Notes: generated by a model not told the origin, from the letters alone. A DNA stretch of 64,000 bases from Parabacteroides faecalis (GCF_022809355.1 NZ_JAKZMM010000012.1:1-64000); one strand, 5' to 3'. Numbered from the stretch's first letter, positions 22,703 through 32,200 are shown. Translations and numbers: made by a program.

Positions 22703-24004
22703 ATGAGAAAGAATAAAGTTGATATCATTACATTGGGTTGTTCGAAGAATCTGGTCGATTCGGAACAACTGATGCGCCAGTTTGCTGTGAATGGCTATAA
22801 GGTAGAACATGATCCGCATAAGATTAACGGCGAGATCGTAGTTGTCAATACCTGTGGATTTATCGGTGACGCCCAGGAAGAATCCATCGAAATGATTTTG
22901 GAGCTGGGGCAGGCCAAGAAACAAGGTAAAATCGGCAAACTGTTCGTCATGGGCTGTCTATCCGAACGTTTCCTGCACGACCTGGAACAAGAATTGCCCG
23001 AAGTGGACCGTTTCTACGGGAAGTTTAACTGGAAAGAGCTGATCTCTGACCTGGGAAAGGCGTATCATCAGGAACTGGCGTACGACCGGATCTTGACGAC
23101 GCCGAAGCATTATGCCTATCTGAAGATCGGCGAAGGCTGTAACCGCACTTGCTCCTATTGTTCGATACCCATTATTACAGGAGCCTACCAGTCTCGCCCG
23201 ATGGAAGATCTGGTGAACGAGGTGAAGCTGCTGGTCGGTCGTGGCGTGAAAGAATTCCAGCTGATTGCCCAGGACCTGACATTCTATGGCGTGGATCTGT
23301 ACAAGCGGATGGCACTGCCCGAACTGGTAGAACGCATCTCGGATGTTCCCGGAGTAGAATGGATTCGTCTGCACTATGGCTATCCGACTCATTTCCCTTT
23401 GGATCTGCTGCCTGTGATGCGTGAGCGCGAGAATGTATGCAAATACATGGATATCGCCTTGCAGCACATCAGCGACAATATGCTGAAGCTGATGCGACGG
23501 AACATCACCAAGGCCGAGACCTACGAGCTGATAGAACGGATGCGCAGTGAAGTGCCCGGCATCCATTTGCGGACAACCCTGATGGTGGGACACCCGGGAG
23601 AAACCGATGCTGACTTTGAAGAGCTGCTGGAGTTTGTCCGGAAAGCACGCTTCGAGCGGATGGGCGCCTTTGCATACAGCCATGAAGAAGGAACCTATGC
23701 CTATAAACATTACACAGACGATATCCCGCAGGAAGTCAAGCAAGAACGTCTGGACAGCCTGATGCGTATCCAGGAACGTATCTCGCTGGCAGTCAATCAG
23801 TCGAAGATCGACAAGGTGTTTAAAGTGATGCTGGATCGGGAAGAAGAGGATTTCTACATTGGCCGTACCGAATTTGATTCGCCCGAAGTAGATCCGGAAG
23901 TGCTGATCCGGAAAGACGATGTCTTGCATCCGGGACAATTTTACCAGGTTCAGATAGAAGATGCGCAGGCTTTTGAATTATATGGTAAAGCTTTATTAAA
24001 ATAA
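22703..24004 (+). CDS. rimO: Ribosomal protein S12 methylthiotransferase RimO
   Basis: A 433-residue radical-SAM methylthiotransferase. The N-terminal MTTase domain has its three Cys in LGCSKNLVDSE, NTCGFIGDA and GCLSERF. The radical SAM motif is CNRTCSYCSIP (CxxxCxxC). A TRAM domain occupies the C-terminus (FKVMLDREEEDFYIGRTEFD). RimO methylthiolates Asp88 of S12. The DSPEVDPEVLI ending is usual for RimO rather than MiaB. Confidence 0.97.
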   Translation: MRKNKVDIITLGCSKNLVDSEQLMRQFAVNGYKVEHDPHKINGEIVVVNTCGFIGDAQEESIEMILELGQAKKQGKIGKLFVMGCLSERFLHDLEQELPEVDRFYGKFNWKELISDLGKAYHQELAYDRILTTPKHYAYLKIGEGCNRTCSYCSIPIITGAYQSRPMEDLVNEVKLLVGRGVKEFQLIAQDLTFYGVDLYKRMALPELVERISDVPGVEWIRLHYGYPTHFPLDLLPVMRERENVCKYMDIALQHISDNMLKLMRRNITKAETYELIERMRSEVPGIHLRTTLMVGHPGETDADFEELLEFVRKARFERMGAFAYSHEEGTYAYKHYTDDIPQEVKQERLDSLMRIQERISLAVNQSKIDKVFKVMLDREEEDFYIGRTEFDSPEVDPEVLIRKDDVLHPGQFYQVQIEDAQAFELYGKALLK

Positions 24005-24034
24005 ATGTTGATTTGTTTGCAAGATAACTGAAAA

Positions 24035-24364
24035 ATGACTAATATAGCGACTGATATACAAAATACATCTTCCATGAAAAGTAAAGAAGTAATAGCGGAA
24101 CTGGCCGGACGCATGGGATGGACTTCCAAAGAAGTCACAGAAATGCTTTCTGCCCTGGGTTCGGCTATCGGGACGAAGTTGATGGAAGGCGATTCTGTGA
24201 ATTTGTCTGCATTCGGACAGTTTGATGTCCGGAAAAAGATGGAACGTATATCAGTGAATCCGACCAATGGCAAACGTTATCTGGTCCCGCCCAAATTAGT
24301 TCCGGTCTTCAAACCATCCTCCGCTATGAAAGGACGCCTAAAAGAATTGGAAGACAATGAATAA
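24035..24364 (+). CDS. HU family DNA-binding protein
   Basis: A 109-residue HU/IHF-type protein: MKSKEVIAELAGRMGWTSKE helices, the beta-arm GDSVNLSAFGQFDVRKKMER and the NPTNGKRYLVPPKLVPVFKPS DNA-binding arm region. The N-terminus could begin at a later Met (MKSKEV). It overlaps the HU-LysM fusion gene by 8 bp, so the two HU domains are made together and may heterodimerise; that is inferred from HU biology. Confidence 0.93.
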   Translation: MTNIATDIQNTSSMKSKEVIAELAGRMGWTSKEVTEMLSALGSAIGTKLMEGDSVNLSAFGQFDVRKKMERISVNPTNGKRYLVPPKLVPVFKPSSAMKGRLKELEDNE

Positions 24365-25685
24365 CCGACTTTCCATACAAGATTTGGCCTTGATTTTGTC
24401 TGAGCAGACAGGCAAAAGCACGGAAGAGGCTTTGCGCTTTTTGCAAGAGTTCATTGCGGTGGTCAGTGAAGGCGTGTACAACGACAAACTGGTGAAAGTG
24501 AAAGGACTGGGTACCTTTAAGATTATCCGGGTGGAGGAACGCGCCAGTGTGTCGGTCAATTCGGGAGAGCGTTTTGTCATTCCGTCGCATTATAAATTCA
24601 CCTTCACTCCGGATAAAGAACTGAAGGAGCTGGTGAACAAGCCTTTTTCTCTCTTTGATACGGTCGAACTGAATGAGGAAGTCGATTTCTCGGATGTCGA
24701 TGTTTCGGCAGAGACAAGTGGGGCAGAAGAGGCGGCAGACGATTCTTCCGAAGAAATATTGCCGGATGGAATCCCCGAACAAGCCATTGAGGCGCCTCAG
24801 ACTCCGGAACCGGAAGTGAAACCGGAACCGGCAGTAGAAGAGGAAGCTGTTCCGCAAAAAGAGGCGAAAGCCGAATCAGAAGCGGAAACAGAAACAACGC
24901 CTGAACCGGAAGTTGAGACAGAACCGGAGCCGAAAGCCGAAGCCGAAACAACTCCGCAAGAAGAAGTGGAAGCCGAACCGAAAGCGGAAACAGAAACAAT
25001 GCCAGAACCAGAAGTTGAGGCCGAACCGGAGCCGAAGGTCGAAGCAGAAACAACTCCGCAAGAAGAAGCAAAAGCCGAGCCGAAGCAGGCAGAGCCAGTG
25101 CCTTCGGTTTCAGGTTATAAAGAGTACAGAAGAAAAAGACGGCGCAGCGCTTCCCGCAAGCTGTTGTTCCCGATTGCCTGTCTGTTTGTGGTTATTGTGC
25201 TGGGCATCGTCTATATTGTTTGCCTGAGCGGACGGACGACAGTCAACAAGAACTGGGAACCGCCTATGGCAGAAGTCGGAAATCCGACTCCTGAGGCCGG
25301 GATGAATCCCGTTCCGGCAGATTCGACAGGAGTGACGCCGCCTGATTCGGCCAGTCTTGCCGCCGATTCAGTGGTTGCAGAACCACCCGTAGTGGAAGAA
25401 AACCAACCGGAAGAAACACCCAAGTCTGGCATATTGGCTCTGGTAACGATCAAGGCCGGCGATCGGCTGGCATCGTTTGCCAAGCAGTATTATGGACATA
25501 AGTTTTTCTGGGTTTATATCTATCAATACAATCAGGATATCATATCCGATCCGAACAATATCCCGATTGGAACCGAATTGCGGATTCCGGATCCCGGATT
25601 GTATGGAATAGATGCGACTGACCGGAGCTCGATTGACAAAGCCGCCGCCTTGCAATCGCAGATTCTGGGTAAGTTCAGTAAGTAG
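24357..25685 (+). CDS. HU domain - acidic repeat - transmembrane - LysM fusion protein
   Basis: A 442-residue protein with an unusual order. Residues 1-90 are an HU domain (LSIQDLALILSEQTGKSTEEAL, then VKGLGTFKIIRV). Residues about 130-250 are a Glu/Pro/Ala-rich low-complexity linker with a 34-residue repeat. Residues about 268-290 are one membrane helix (LLFPIACLFVVIVLGIVYIV). The C-terminus (about 361-412) is a LysM-like domain (IKAGDRLASFAKQYYGHKFF, then NIPIGTELRIPD). With the HU end in the cytoplasm and LysM in the periplasm, it could tether DNA to the envelope. This type occurs in Bacteroidetes, but I know of no proven role. Confidence 0.9.
   Translation: MNNRLSIQDLALILSEQTGKSTEEALRFLQEFIAVVSEGVYNDKLVKVKGLGTFKIIRVEERASVSVNSGERFVIPSHYKFTFTPDKELKELVNKPFSLFDTVELNEEVDFSDVDVSAETSGAEEAADDSSEEILPDGIPEQAIEAPQTPEPEVKPEPAVEEEAVPQKEAKAESEAETETTPEPEVETEPEPKAEAETTPQEEVEAEPKAETETMPEPEVEAEPEPKVEAETTPQEEAKAEPKQAEPVPSVSGYKEYRRKRRRSASRKLLFPIACLFVVIVLGIVYIVCLSGRTTVNKNWEPPMAEVGNPTPEAGMNPVPADSTGVTPPDSASLAADSVVAEPPVVEENQPEETPKSGILALVTIKAGDRLASFAKQYYGHKFFWVYIYQYNQDIISDPNNIPIGTELRIPDPGLYGIDATDRSSIDKAAALQSQILGKFSK
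24882..25085 (+). repeat. 102-bp coding tandem repeat, two copies
   Basis: GCGGAAACAGAAACAA begins copies at 24882 and 24984. Each codes 34 residues of Glu/Pro/Ala-rich linker in the HU-LysM fusion. The in-frame unit lets linker length change by recombination without breaking the protein. Confidence 0.8.
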
Positions 25686-25785
25686 TATTTGTGTAGATGT
25701 GCTAATAGATTGAGACCTTTGATTCCATCGGAAGGGAAGGCTCAAACAGCGTATTTCAGCAGAAATAAGTTGACTTAAATTTGAA

Positions 25786-28020
25786 ATGACGATGAAAGCA
25801 GACGTAAAAAAAGTAGCAGTATGTTGTGTTTTGCTGGCTGCGCTTACGACGGGATGCCAAACCCCGGCAGATAAGCAGGAGAGCCAGCAGGTCAAACGGG
25901 AAAAAACGGCTTTTCAGACCAGTCAGCCGTGGAGAGCAACCATGGACAACCGGGCCGATGTAGCGATTGTGTATGGCGTAGGTGGAAATCCTTCCGACAA
26001 AGACAAAAATGCCCTTTCATTCGAAGAGCGTGTCCAGTCATGGCGAGACCGGGGCTATATCACGCATTTTATGACTGGCATTGCCTGGGGCGGTTATGAA
26101 GATTACTTCACCGGCCAATGGGACGGGAAAATGCACCTCGACGAAGGACAGGTGGAACGCCATGGCGACACGATATGGCACGGCCACATGGTTCCTTATA
26201 TTGTTCCGAGCCAGAACTTCATCAAGTATATGAAGGAAAAGCATATCAAGCGGGTCATCGATGCCGGCATTGACGCCATCTATCTGGAAGAACCCGAATT
26301 CTGGGCACGGGCCGGATATAGCGAAGCCTTCAAGCGCGAATGGAAAGAATATTATGGTTTCGACTGGCGCCCGCAACATGAATCGGCCGAGAATACATAT
26401 CTCTCCAACAAGCTGAAATACCAGTTATATTACCGGGCATTGAACGAATGCTTTACGTATGCGAAAGAATACGGACGGTCGAAAGGAATGAATGTACGCT
26501 GCTATGTGCCTACACATTCGCTGGTGAATTATGCCCAGTGGCAGATCGTGAGTCCTGAAGCCAGCCTGGCTTCCTTGCCTTGCGTGGATGGATACATCGC
26601 CCAGGTCTGGACCGGAACTTCCCGCGAGCCGAATTACTATAACGGAGTGAAGAAGGAGCGTGTCTTCGAGAATGCCTTTCTGGAATACGGATGTATGGAA
26701 TCCATGACGGCGCCGACCGGACGCAAGGTATTCTTCCTCACCGATCCGATTGAAGACTGGCCACGCGATTGGGCCGACTACAAGAAGAATTACGAAGCGA
26801 CCTTCACGGCCAAGCTGCTTTATCCGGATAACGACAATTACGAAGTGATGCCCTGGCCCGAACGTATCTATGAAGGCTTGTACAAGAAGAGCGCCGACAG
26901 CGACGAGAAGATCCGCATCCCGCGCTTCTATTCTACACAGATGCAAGTCATGATCAATGCCCTCAATCAGATTCCTTTGTCCAACAACGAGATATCCGGA
27001 TCGAAAGGACTGAGTGTCTTGATGGCCAATTCGCTGATGTTCCAGCGCACACCCGAGCCGGTGGCCGGATATGATGATCCGCAGCTCTCGAATTTCTATG
27101 GACAGGCGCTTCCTTTCCTGAAGCGTGGCGTACCGGTTCATCTGATGCACATCGAGAATGTCTCTTATCCCGAGAACTGGAAAGACACGAAAGTCCTGCT
27201 GATGAGTTATTCGAACATGAAGCCGCTCGACGAGAAAGCTCACCAGTATATTGCCGACTGGGTGAAGAAAGGTGGCGTACTGGTGTATAGTGCGACCGAC
27301 CGCGATTCTTTCCAGCAAGTACAGGAATGGTGGAATCAGGGAGAGAACCATTTCCGGGCTCCTTCCGAACATCTTTTCCAGCTGATGGGCATCAAGCCGA
27401 ATGCAAGCGAGGGCGAATATGCCTGTGGTAAAGGAACAGTGTATGTATTCCGGAAAGATCCGAAGCAATATGTCATGAAAGAAGACGGTGACCGGATTTA
27501 TGTCGAGATCGTCAAACGGATGTATGAAGACAAGGCGAAGGCCGGAAAGCTGGAATTCAAGAACAACTTCTACCTGAAGCGCGGCATGTATGAATTGGTA
27601 TCGGTGATGGACGAGAGCGTCAGCGACAAGCCTTATCAACTGAAGGGACGTTTTATCGACCTCTTCGATCCGCAGTTGCCGGTTTTGGCACAGAAGACCG
27701 TCAATCCGGGCGAACAGGCCTTCCTGATTAATCTCGATCAGGTGAAGAATCCTGATCAACCTCAGGTTCTTTGCGGAGCCGCACGTGTCTATGATGAGAA
27801 GGTGAAGAAAGCTTCCTATTCATTCGTGGCCAAAAGTCCAGCAGAAACCACCAATGTGATGCGTGTCCTGCTGCCGGCTGCTCCTAAGAAAGTCAAGATC
27901 CAAGATGCCGAAGGCGAAGATATAAAGGAAGCCACTTCGGAATGGGACGAAGCCAGCCGCACCTTGTTGCTGACCTTCGAGAACAGTCCGGAAGGCGTCC
28001 AGGTGAAATGCAAGTGGTAA
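25786..28020 (+). CDS. Putative lipoprotein glycosidase (TIM-barrel plus GATase-like domain)
   Basis: A 744-residue secreted lipoprotein: signal VAVCCVLLAALTTGC with the lipidated Cys near residue 24. Residues about 60-390 look like a TIM-barrel glycosidase (DAGIDAIYLEEPEFWARAGYSEAFKREW, with Glu residues placed like catalytic acids). Residues about 410-520 resemble the GATase-like trimerisation domain of GH42-type enzymes (DTKVLLMSYSNMKPL, YIADWVKKGGVLVYSA). The end is beta-rich. The family could not be named with certainty. It sits next to GH76 and GH92 genes, so a role in glycan breakdown at the cell surface is likely. Confidence 0.75.
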   Translation: MTMKADVKKVAVCCVLLAALTTGCQTPADKQESQQVKREKTAFQTSQPWRATMDNRADVAIVYGVGGNPSDKDKNALSFEERVQSWRDRGYITHFMTGIAWGGYEDYFTGQWDGKMHLDEGQVERHGDTIWHGHMVPYIVPSQNFIKYMKEKHIKRVIDAGIDAIYLEEPEFWARAGYSEAFKREWKEYYGFDWRPQHESAENTYLSNKLKYQLYYRALNECFTYAKEYGRSKGMNVRCYVPTHSLVNYAQWQIVSPEASLASLPCVDGYIAQVWTGTSREPNYYNGVKKERVFENAFLEYGCMESMTAPTGRKVFFLTDPIEDWPRDWADYKKNYEATFTAKLLYPDNDNYEVMPWPERIYEGLYKKSADSDEKIRIPRFYSTQMQVMINALNQIPLSNNEISGSKGLSVLMANSLMFQRTPEPVAGYDDPQLSNFYGQALPFLKRGVPVHLMHIENVSYPENWKDTKVLLMSYSNMKPLDEKAHQYIADWVKKGGVLVYSATDRDSFQQVQEWWNQGENHFRAPSEHLFQLMGIKPNASEGEYACGKGTVYVFRKDPKQYVMKEDGDRIYVEIVKRMYEDKAKAGKLEFKNNFYLKRGMYELVSVMDESVSDKPYQLKGRFIDLFDPQLPVLAQKTVNPGEQAFLINLDQVKNPDQPQVLCGAARVYDEKVKKASYSFVAKSPAETTNVMRVLLPAAPKKVKIQDAEGEDIKEATSEWDEASRTLLLTFENSPEGVQVKCKW

Positions 28021-28024
28021 AAAG

Positions 28025-28075
28025 AAAGAAGGTGTGTCAAAATGATCAACTCATTTGACACACCTTCTTTTTTAT
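28025..28075. terminator. Bidirectional terminator between the lipoprotein and the GH76 gene
   Basis: A long stem: AAGAAGGTGTGTCAAA on the left pairs with TTTGACACACCTTCTT on the right, followed by T-runs on both strands. It ends the convergent genes on either side. Confidence 0.9.
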
Positions 28076-28091
28076 ACCGGAAAATGATTTA

Positions 28092-29192
28092 TCAATAGAT
28101 GGCTTTTGCCTCGATGACACATTCCAGGGCACTTGAATTAGCGGCAGCGTTGGCTTCCTGGAACGGACCGTACCAATAACAGCCGAAACTCATTGTCTGT
28201 GGGTCGTAATTGCGTGAAATGATCGACTCGGCATTCTTGATAATGAATTCCTTGTAGATCGGATTATTGGTTACCTTATATAAAAAGCCGAGGTGACGGA
28301 TAAAGATTCCCTTGAACTGCACACCGTCACGACTTTTGGCTACTTGCGGATTCATCTCGCACAAGATGCCTTCTTCGTTGACCATTTCTTTCGTGATAGT
28401 TGCCTGTGCAATCTTCTCTGCCATATTTAGGTATTTCTTGTCGTGCGAATGCAAGTACATCTCGGCCAACACGGCGATGGCAACACCTTGGTTATAGGTG
28501 TAATGCGATCCGCGGTTAGGCGTACAGTCTTTGGTCAATCCGTCTTCGATCTGATGGATTTCGGTGTTGTACATGCCCGTCTGCAAATACCAGTTTACTT
28601 CCTTCTTGAACCAGTCGGCATATTGCTGTTTTCCGGTCTCGTTGTAAAGACGGATAGCCGTCAGGGCAAAAAGGTTGTTGGCGATGGAGTTTTTGTATTC
28701 CAGCGGATTCTTCTTCCAGAACGAACCGCCGCCACAGGTATCGTCGCTCCAGCCGGTTGTCATGTCTTCGAAAATAGTTTCGGCCATGTTCAGATACTTC
28801 TTGTCGTTTGTCAGACGGAAAGCGTTGATCCAAGCCAAAGCCCACCAGCCTTCATCATCATAATAATCATTGATGAAATTATCACAATAACGAACGACAG
28901 TGCCGGTCGAATCGGCAATCGGATAATGTTTTGCCTTGTTATACACGTCTTCGATGACCGGAACGATCTCTTTCTTGTTCTTGGTCACTTCCGCATAGCG
29001 GATGACAGCCGTCAGCAAGTTGGCCGAGTTCCACTATCCGGCCGTTTCCCAGATTCCGGTTGAATCCGTTCGCCATGTCAGCGACCGTTCAAGACTTGCA
29101 TGCATTTTTGTGTCGAAAGGCGTGTGCTTATGCCCACCACAAGCCGAAAGAAGCAACACCATGGCTGTTGCAACGAAATACTTCTTCATCAT
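28092..29192 (-). pseudogene. GH76 family lipoprotein (alpha-1,6-mannanase type), interrupted by an in-frame TAG
   Basis: Reading from the ATG at 29192 gives a lipoprotein signal (MVLLLSACGG) and 52 residues, then a TAG at 29036-29034 in the same frame, then WNSANLLTAVIRYAE and the rest of a GH76-type protein to 28092. The Asp pair YYDDEGWWALAW is the catalytic motif of GH76 endo-alpha-1,6-mannanases. A single A to G change (TAG to TGG, Trp) would restore a 366-residue enzyme. A start after the stop would lack export. So the gene looks recently inactivated, unless the TAG is read through or is a sequencing error. A -7 TATCTTTG is at 29224-29231. Confidence 0.85.
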
Positions 29193-29223
29193 AATTAATC
29201 AGGATAATTGTTTCAACGAGGTG

Positions 29224-29231
29224 CAAAGATA
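29224..29231 (-). promoter_or_regulatory. -7 element of the GH76 gene
   Basis: TATCTTTG on the minus strand, followed by C, 31 nt upstream of the ATG at 29192. No clear -33 element. Confidence 0.6.
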
Positions 29232-29447
29232 GAAATAGTGTTTCAATAATGAATGGATAATTGGTTTTTATCTGCTATTATCAAGAAAAACATTCCAGTC
29301 TGACGGAGAAAAACGGATCAGACAAGATGGAATAAAAAATGTAAAATTCGCTTATGATCGGATTATCTTTATTATTTTTACCCGAAAGATTTAATCTCCA
29401 TTGAAATTCTTTAGAATCGGGTAGGTTTATAAAATTAGAGTGCGGTT

Positions 29448-30065
29448 ATGATGAAAGATATCAAGAATCTGATTTTCGATTTTGGAGGCGTGCTGATCAA
29501 TCTGGATCGTACGGCTTGCCGGGAAGCTTTTGAGAAATTAGGCATTGAAAGTATCCACGAAAGTGTACTGGATGATTACCGCCAGAAAGAGTTGTATATG
29601 CAGCTGGAATCGGGAAATATTTCTGCGGCAGCTTTCCGGGCCAGTATGCGCCGTTTATCGGATCAGGATTTGACAGACCAGCAGATTGACGATGCCTGGG
29701 TTTCCATCCTGGGTGATATTCCGGATTATAAGTTAGATTGGCTTCTTGAGTTGCGCAAGCAATACCATATTCTTTTATTGAGCAATACAAACAGTATCCA
29801 CTGGCAATGGTCTGAGCAGAACCGGTTCCATTACAAAGGGCATAAAGTGGATGATTTCTTCGACCGGATTTATCTTTCCTATGAGCTTCACATGCAGAAG
29901 CCGGATGTGGAGATTTTCAAGTTTGTCTTGCAAGACTCAATGATTACACCCGAGTCGACTTTCTTCATCGACGATTCGCCCGCCAACTGTAAGGCTGCCG
30001 AATCGTTAGGCATTCAGACTTATTGTTGTCCGGCTGGTTCCGATTGGACTTTCCTCTTCAAGTAA
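29448..30065 (+). CDS. HAD family hydrolase (subfamily IA, YihX-like)
   Basis: A 205-residue HAD phosphatase. Motif I is FDFGGVLINLDR (nucleophile Asp), motif II LLSNTNSIHW, a Lys in MQKPDVEIFK, and motif IV FFIDDSPANCKAAE. FDFGGVL is typical of the YihX-like sugar-phosphate phosphatases such as alpha-D-glucose-1-phosphate phosphatase. The true substrate is unknown. The ATG at 29451 is an equal alternative start. Confidence 0.92.
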   Translation: MMKDIKNLIFDFGGVLINLDRTACREAFEKLGIESIHESVLDDYRQKELYMQLESGNISAAAFRASMRRLSDQDLTDQQIDDAWVSILGDIPDYKLDWLLELRKQYHILLLSNTNSIHWQWSEQNRFHYKGHKVDDFFDRIYLSYELHMQKPDVEIFKFVLQDSMITPESTFFIDDSPANCKAAESLGIQTYCCPAGSDWTFLFK

Positions 30066-30152
30066 AGAGAAAATAGGGGCACAGGATTCTGTTCTCAGGA
30101 AAAAGAATGCGTAAGAATCATGTCCCCTTGTATTTTCAGGAGAGAACACCGC

Positions 30153-30803
30153 TTACTCCTGCCATGAAAGATAATCTTCGAATGTATAATGCAGCAGGTT
30201 CGGGATGACTTTGTACACTTTGTCTTTCAGCTCGTCTTCCGAGTTGGTGGTACTTAAACCGATGACACGCATGCCTGCATTGGTCGCAGCGCTGATTCCG
30301 GCAAACGAATCCTCGAAAACGATGCATTCTTCGGGTTTGCGCTTCAGGTCTTCGGCAGCCAGCAAATAACACATTGGGTCTGGTTTCCCTTTCGTGATCC
30401 GGTTTTCAGAGACGAAGGTGTCAAACAGTCCTTCCAGATTCATTTCCTGAAAAGCCCTTTTCATCTTTCTGTTTTCCGAGCTGGTGACGAGTCCGACCTG
30501 AACTCCGTGTGCTTTCAGCATTCTGACAAACTCCAGCGAACCCGGAACTGGCGGGAAAGGCATGCGGCTCTCGAACTCATCCGATTCTGCCTGGATCTTC
30601 CGTTGTTCTTCTTCCGGCCGGTCTGAAAAATACTTTTTCATGACGTTCGACATGGTTGTTCCTTTTATGACAGCCGCGAAATGCGGAATGCCTGTATGAT
30701 AACGGATGCCGGCATCATCCCAAAACTGGTCGTATAAAGGTTCGGTATCAGCCAGGACACCGTCAAAATCAAATAAAGCAGCTTTTATCTGTTGCATGAT
30801 CAT
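30153..30803 (-). CDS. HAD family hydrolase (beta-phosphoglucomutase-like)
   Basis: A 216-residue HAD protein with motif I FDFDGVLADTEPLYDQFW, motif II VTSSENRKM, the Lys in ITKGKPDPMCYL and motif IV IVFEDSFAGISAATNAGM. The DFDGVLADTE and FEDSFAGI signatures place it near beta-phosphoglucomutases and 2-deoxyglucose-6-phosphatases. It is convergent with the other HAD gene, the 88-bp gap holding only a weak GGGGAC / GTCCCC pairing. It is downstream of mdh but separated by a terminator. Confidence 0.92.
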   Translation of the reverse strand: MIMQQIKAALFDFDGVLADTEPLYDQFWDDAGIRYHTGIPHFAAVIKGTTMSNVMKKYFSDRPEEEQRKIQAESDEFESRMPFPPVPGSLEFVRMLKAHGVQVGLVTSSENRKMKRAFQEMNLEGLFDTFVSENRITKGKPDPMCYLLAAEDLKRKPEECIVFEDSFAGISAATNAGMRVIGLSTTNSEDELKDKVYKVIPNLLHYTFEDYLSWQE

Positions 30804-30815
30804 GATAGATTAAAA

Positions 30816-30862
30816 TAAAAAAGGTAACCCGATAGATAAGAACCTACAGAGTTACCTTTTAT
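30816..30862 (-). terminator. Terminator of mdh
   Basis: On the minus strand AAAAGGTAAC pairs with GTTACCTTTT, followed by a T-run. It lies just after the mdh stop codon. Confidence 0.85.
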
Positions 30863-30889
30863 TGTCATGAATAAAAATCAGAAGCCTGA

Positions 30890-31891
30890 TTATTTAATGT
30901 TCGGATTCAACTTGTTCCATTCAGCTACTGGAGGAAGAACGCCCATAGCGATTACTTCATCACGCAAAGCGCACAAGTGTTCGTAGCTCTTATCCAAAGC
31001 AGCCTGTTCTTCTGCAGTACCGTTCAAAGCAGCGCAGTGGCAACCGTCTTTGTCGATAGAAGTTTCCCAAGCCATCATGATGTGGTCATATTTATCGTTA
31101 GATACATATGTACCAGCCGGCCAACGGAATGCCTTACCACCCATAGCAGCAGCAATCATTTCGATAGAAACGTATGACGGGCTCTGGAAAGAAGAACGAC
31201 CACGCAAGTTGATGATGTTAGCACCACCCTTAGTTACTTTCTGCTGGATTTCAGCCCATTGTTCAGCTGTTAAAGCGTCAGTACCGATGATATCTGTCAA
31301 CGGTTTGCCGTTAACTTTAGCAGTAGAAGCAAATACAGCCATCTGTTCGCCGTGGCCACCGTATGTACGGCAGTTTTCAACAGCGTCCATAGAGATACCG
31401 AAGTGTTTAGCTAATTCGCTGCGCAGACGAGTTGAGTCCAAACCTGCCAATGTAGTTACCTGACCTGGTTTCAAACCTGAATATAACAAAGTGATCAAAC
31501 CAGTGATATCAGCCGGGTTGAAGATAACAACGATGTGCTTAACATCCGGGCAATACTGTTTTACGTTCTTACCGAATTCTTCAGCGATAGCTGCATTACC
31601 TTTCAGCAAATCTTCACGAGTCATACCAGCCTTACGAGCTGCACCTCCTGAGTTAACGATATATTTAGCACCTGTTAATGCTTCTTTGATGTCGGATGTA
31701 AAAGTGATGTTTACACCTTCGAAACCACAATGGAACAATTCTTCAGCAACACCTTCCAAACCCGGAGCATACGGGTCATATAAACAGATGTTTGAAGTAA
31801 GACCCATCATAATAGCTGTTTGAGCCATGTTAGAGCCAATCATACCTGCTGCACCAACAATAGTCAGCTTTTCATTTGTAAGCACGTTCAT
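30890..31891 (-). CDS. mdh: Malate dehydrogenase
   Basis: A 333-residue Bacteroidetes-type malate/lactate dehydrogenase. The NAD loop is LTIVGAAGMIGSNMAQTA; the substrate Arg is in GGAARKAGMTRED; NPADITGL follows the nucleotide-binding half; and the catalytic His is in TYGGHGEQMAVF. It interconverts malate and oxaloacetate in the reductive branch to succinate. A -7 TATTTTTG is present on the minus strand at 31975-31982. Confidence 0.95.
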   Translation of the reverse strand: MNVLTNEKLTIVGAAGMIGSNMAQTAIMMGLTSNICLYDPYAPGLEGVAEELFHCGFEGVNITFTSDIKEALTGAKYIVNSGGAARKAGMTREDLLKGNAAIAEEFGKNVKQYCPDVKHIVVIFNPADITGLITLLYSGLKPGQVTTLAGLDSTRLRSELAKHFGISMDAVENCRTYGGHGEQMAVFASTAKVNGKPLTDIIGTDALTAEQWAEIQQKVTKGGANIINLRGRSSFQSPSYVSIEMIAAAMGGKAFRWPAGTYVSNDKYDHIMMAWETSIDKDGCHCAALNGTAEEQAALDKSYEHLCALRDEVIAMGVLPPVAEWNKLNPNIK

Positions 31892-32061
31892 AGAGCATTA
31901 ATTTTTTAGTTATTCTTATTGTAAAACAAATTCTTAACGAAAAGGTTTCGAATTTGTCTTGTTTATTTATAGTGCAAAAATACAAAATATATTCTTTCAA
32001 CCTATCATCTATGGATTAATTTCAGATGTTTCAGAAAGTTTTTCAAAACAGATTGGGCAGT

Positions 32062-32150
32062 GATGAAAATTCATGCCGACCTTTTCTCCAAAATACGCCG
32101 GCTTTTTATCGAAATACGCCGGGAATTGATGAAAATACGCCGGCTTTTTC
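32062..32150. repeat. 21-bp tandem repeat, four copies of a TACGCCGG unit
   Basis: TACGCCGG at 32094, 32115 and 32136, and a variant (TCATGCCG) one unit earlier near 32073, all 21 bp apart, usually preceded by GAAAA. It lies in the 414-bp gap between mdh and the first GH92 gene, just upstream of the GH92 promoter. Nothing else is seen in the gap besides the two promoters. Confidence 0.85.
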
Positions 32151-32169
32151 ACGTTTCGTAATACCTAAA

Positions 32170-32200
32170 TTTGTATTCTGTTGGTTTTTTGCTACCTTTG
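32170..32200 (+). promoter_or_regulatory. Promoter of the first GH92 gene
   Basis: TTTG (32170-32173), 19-nt spacer, TACCTTTG (32193-32200): a full Bacteroidetes consensus, leaving a leader of about 100 nt before the ATG at 32306. Confidence 0.85.

Noticed and set aside
28092-29018. GH76 gene starting from the TTG at 29018
   Set aside because: This start would remove the signal peptide, and the frame clearly continues upstream through the TAG to a lipoprotein signal.
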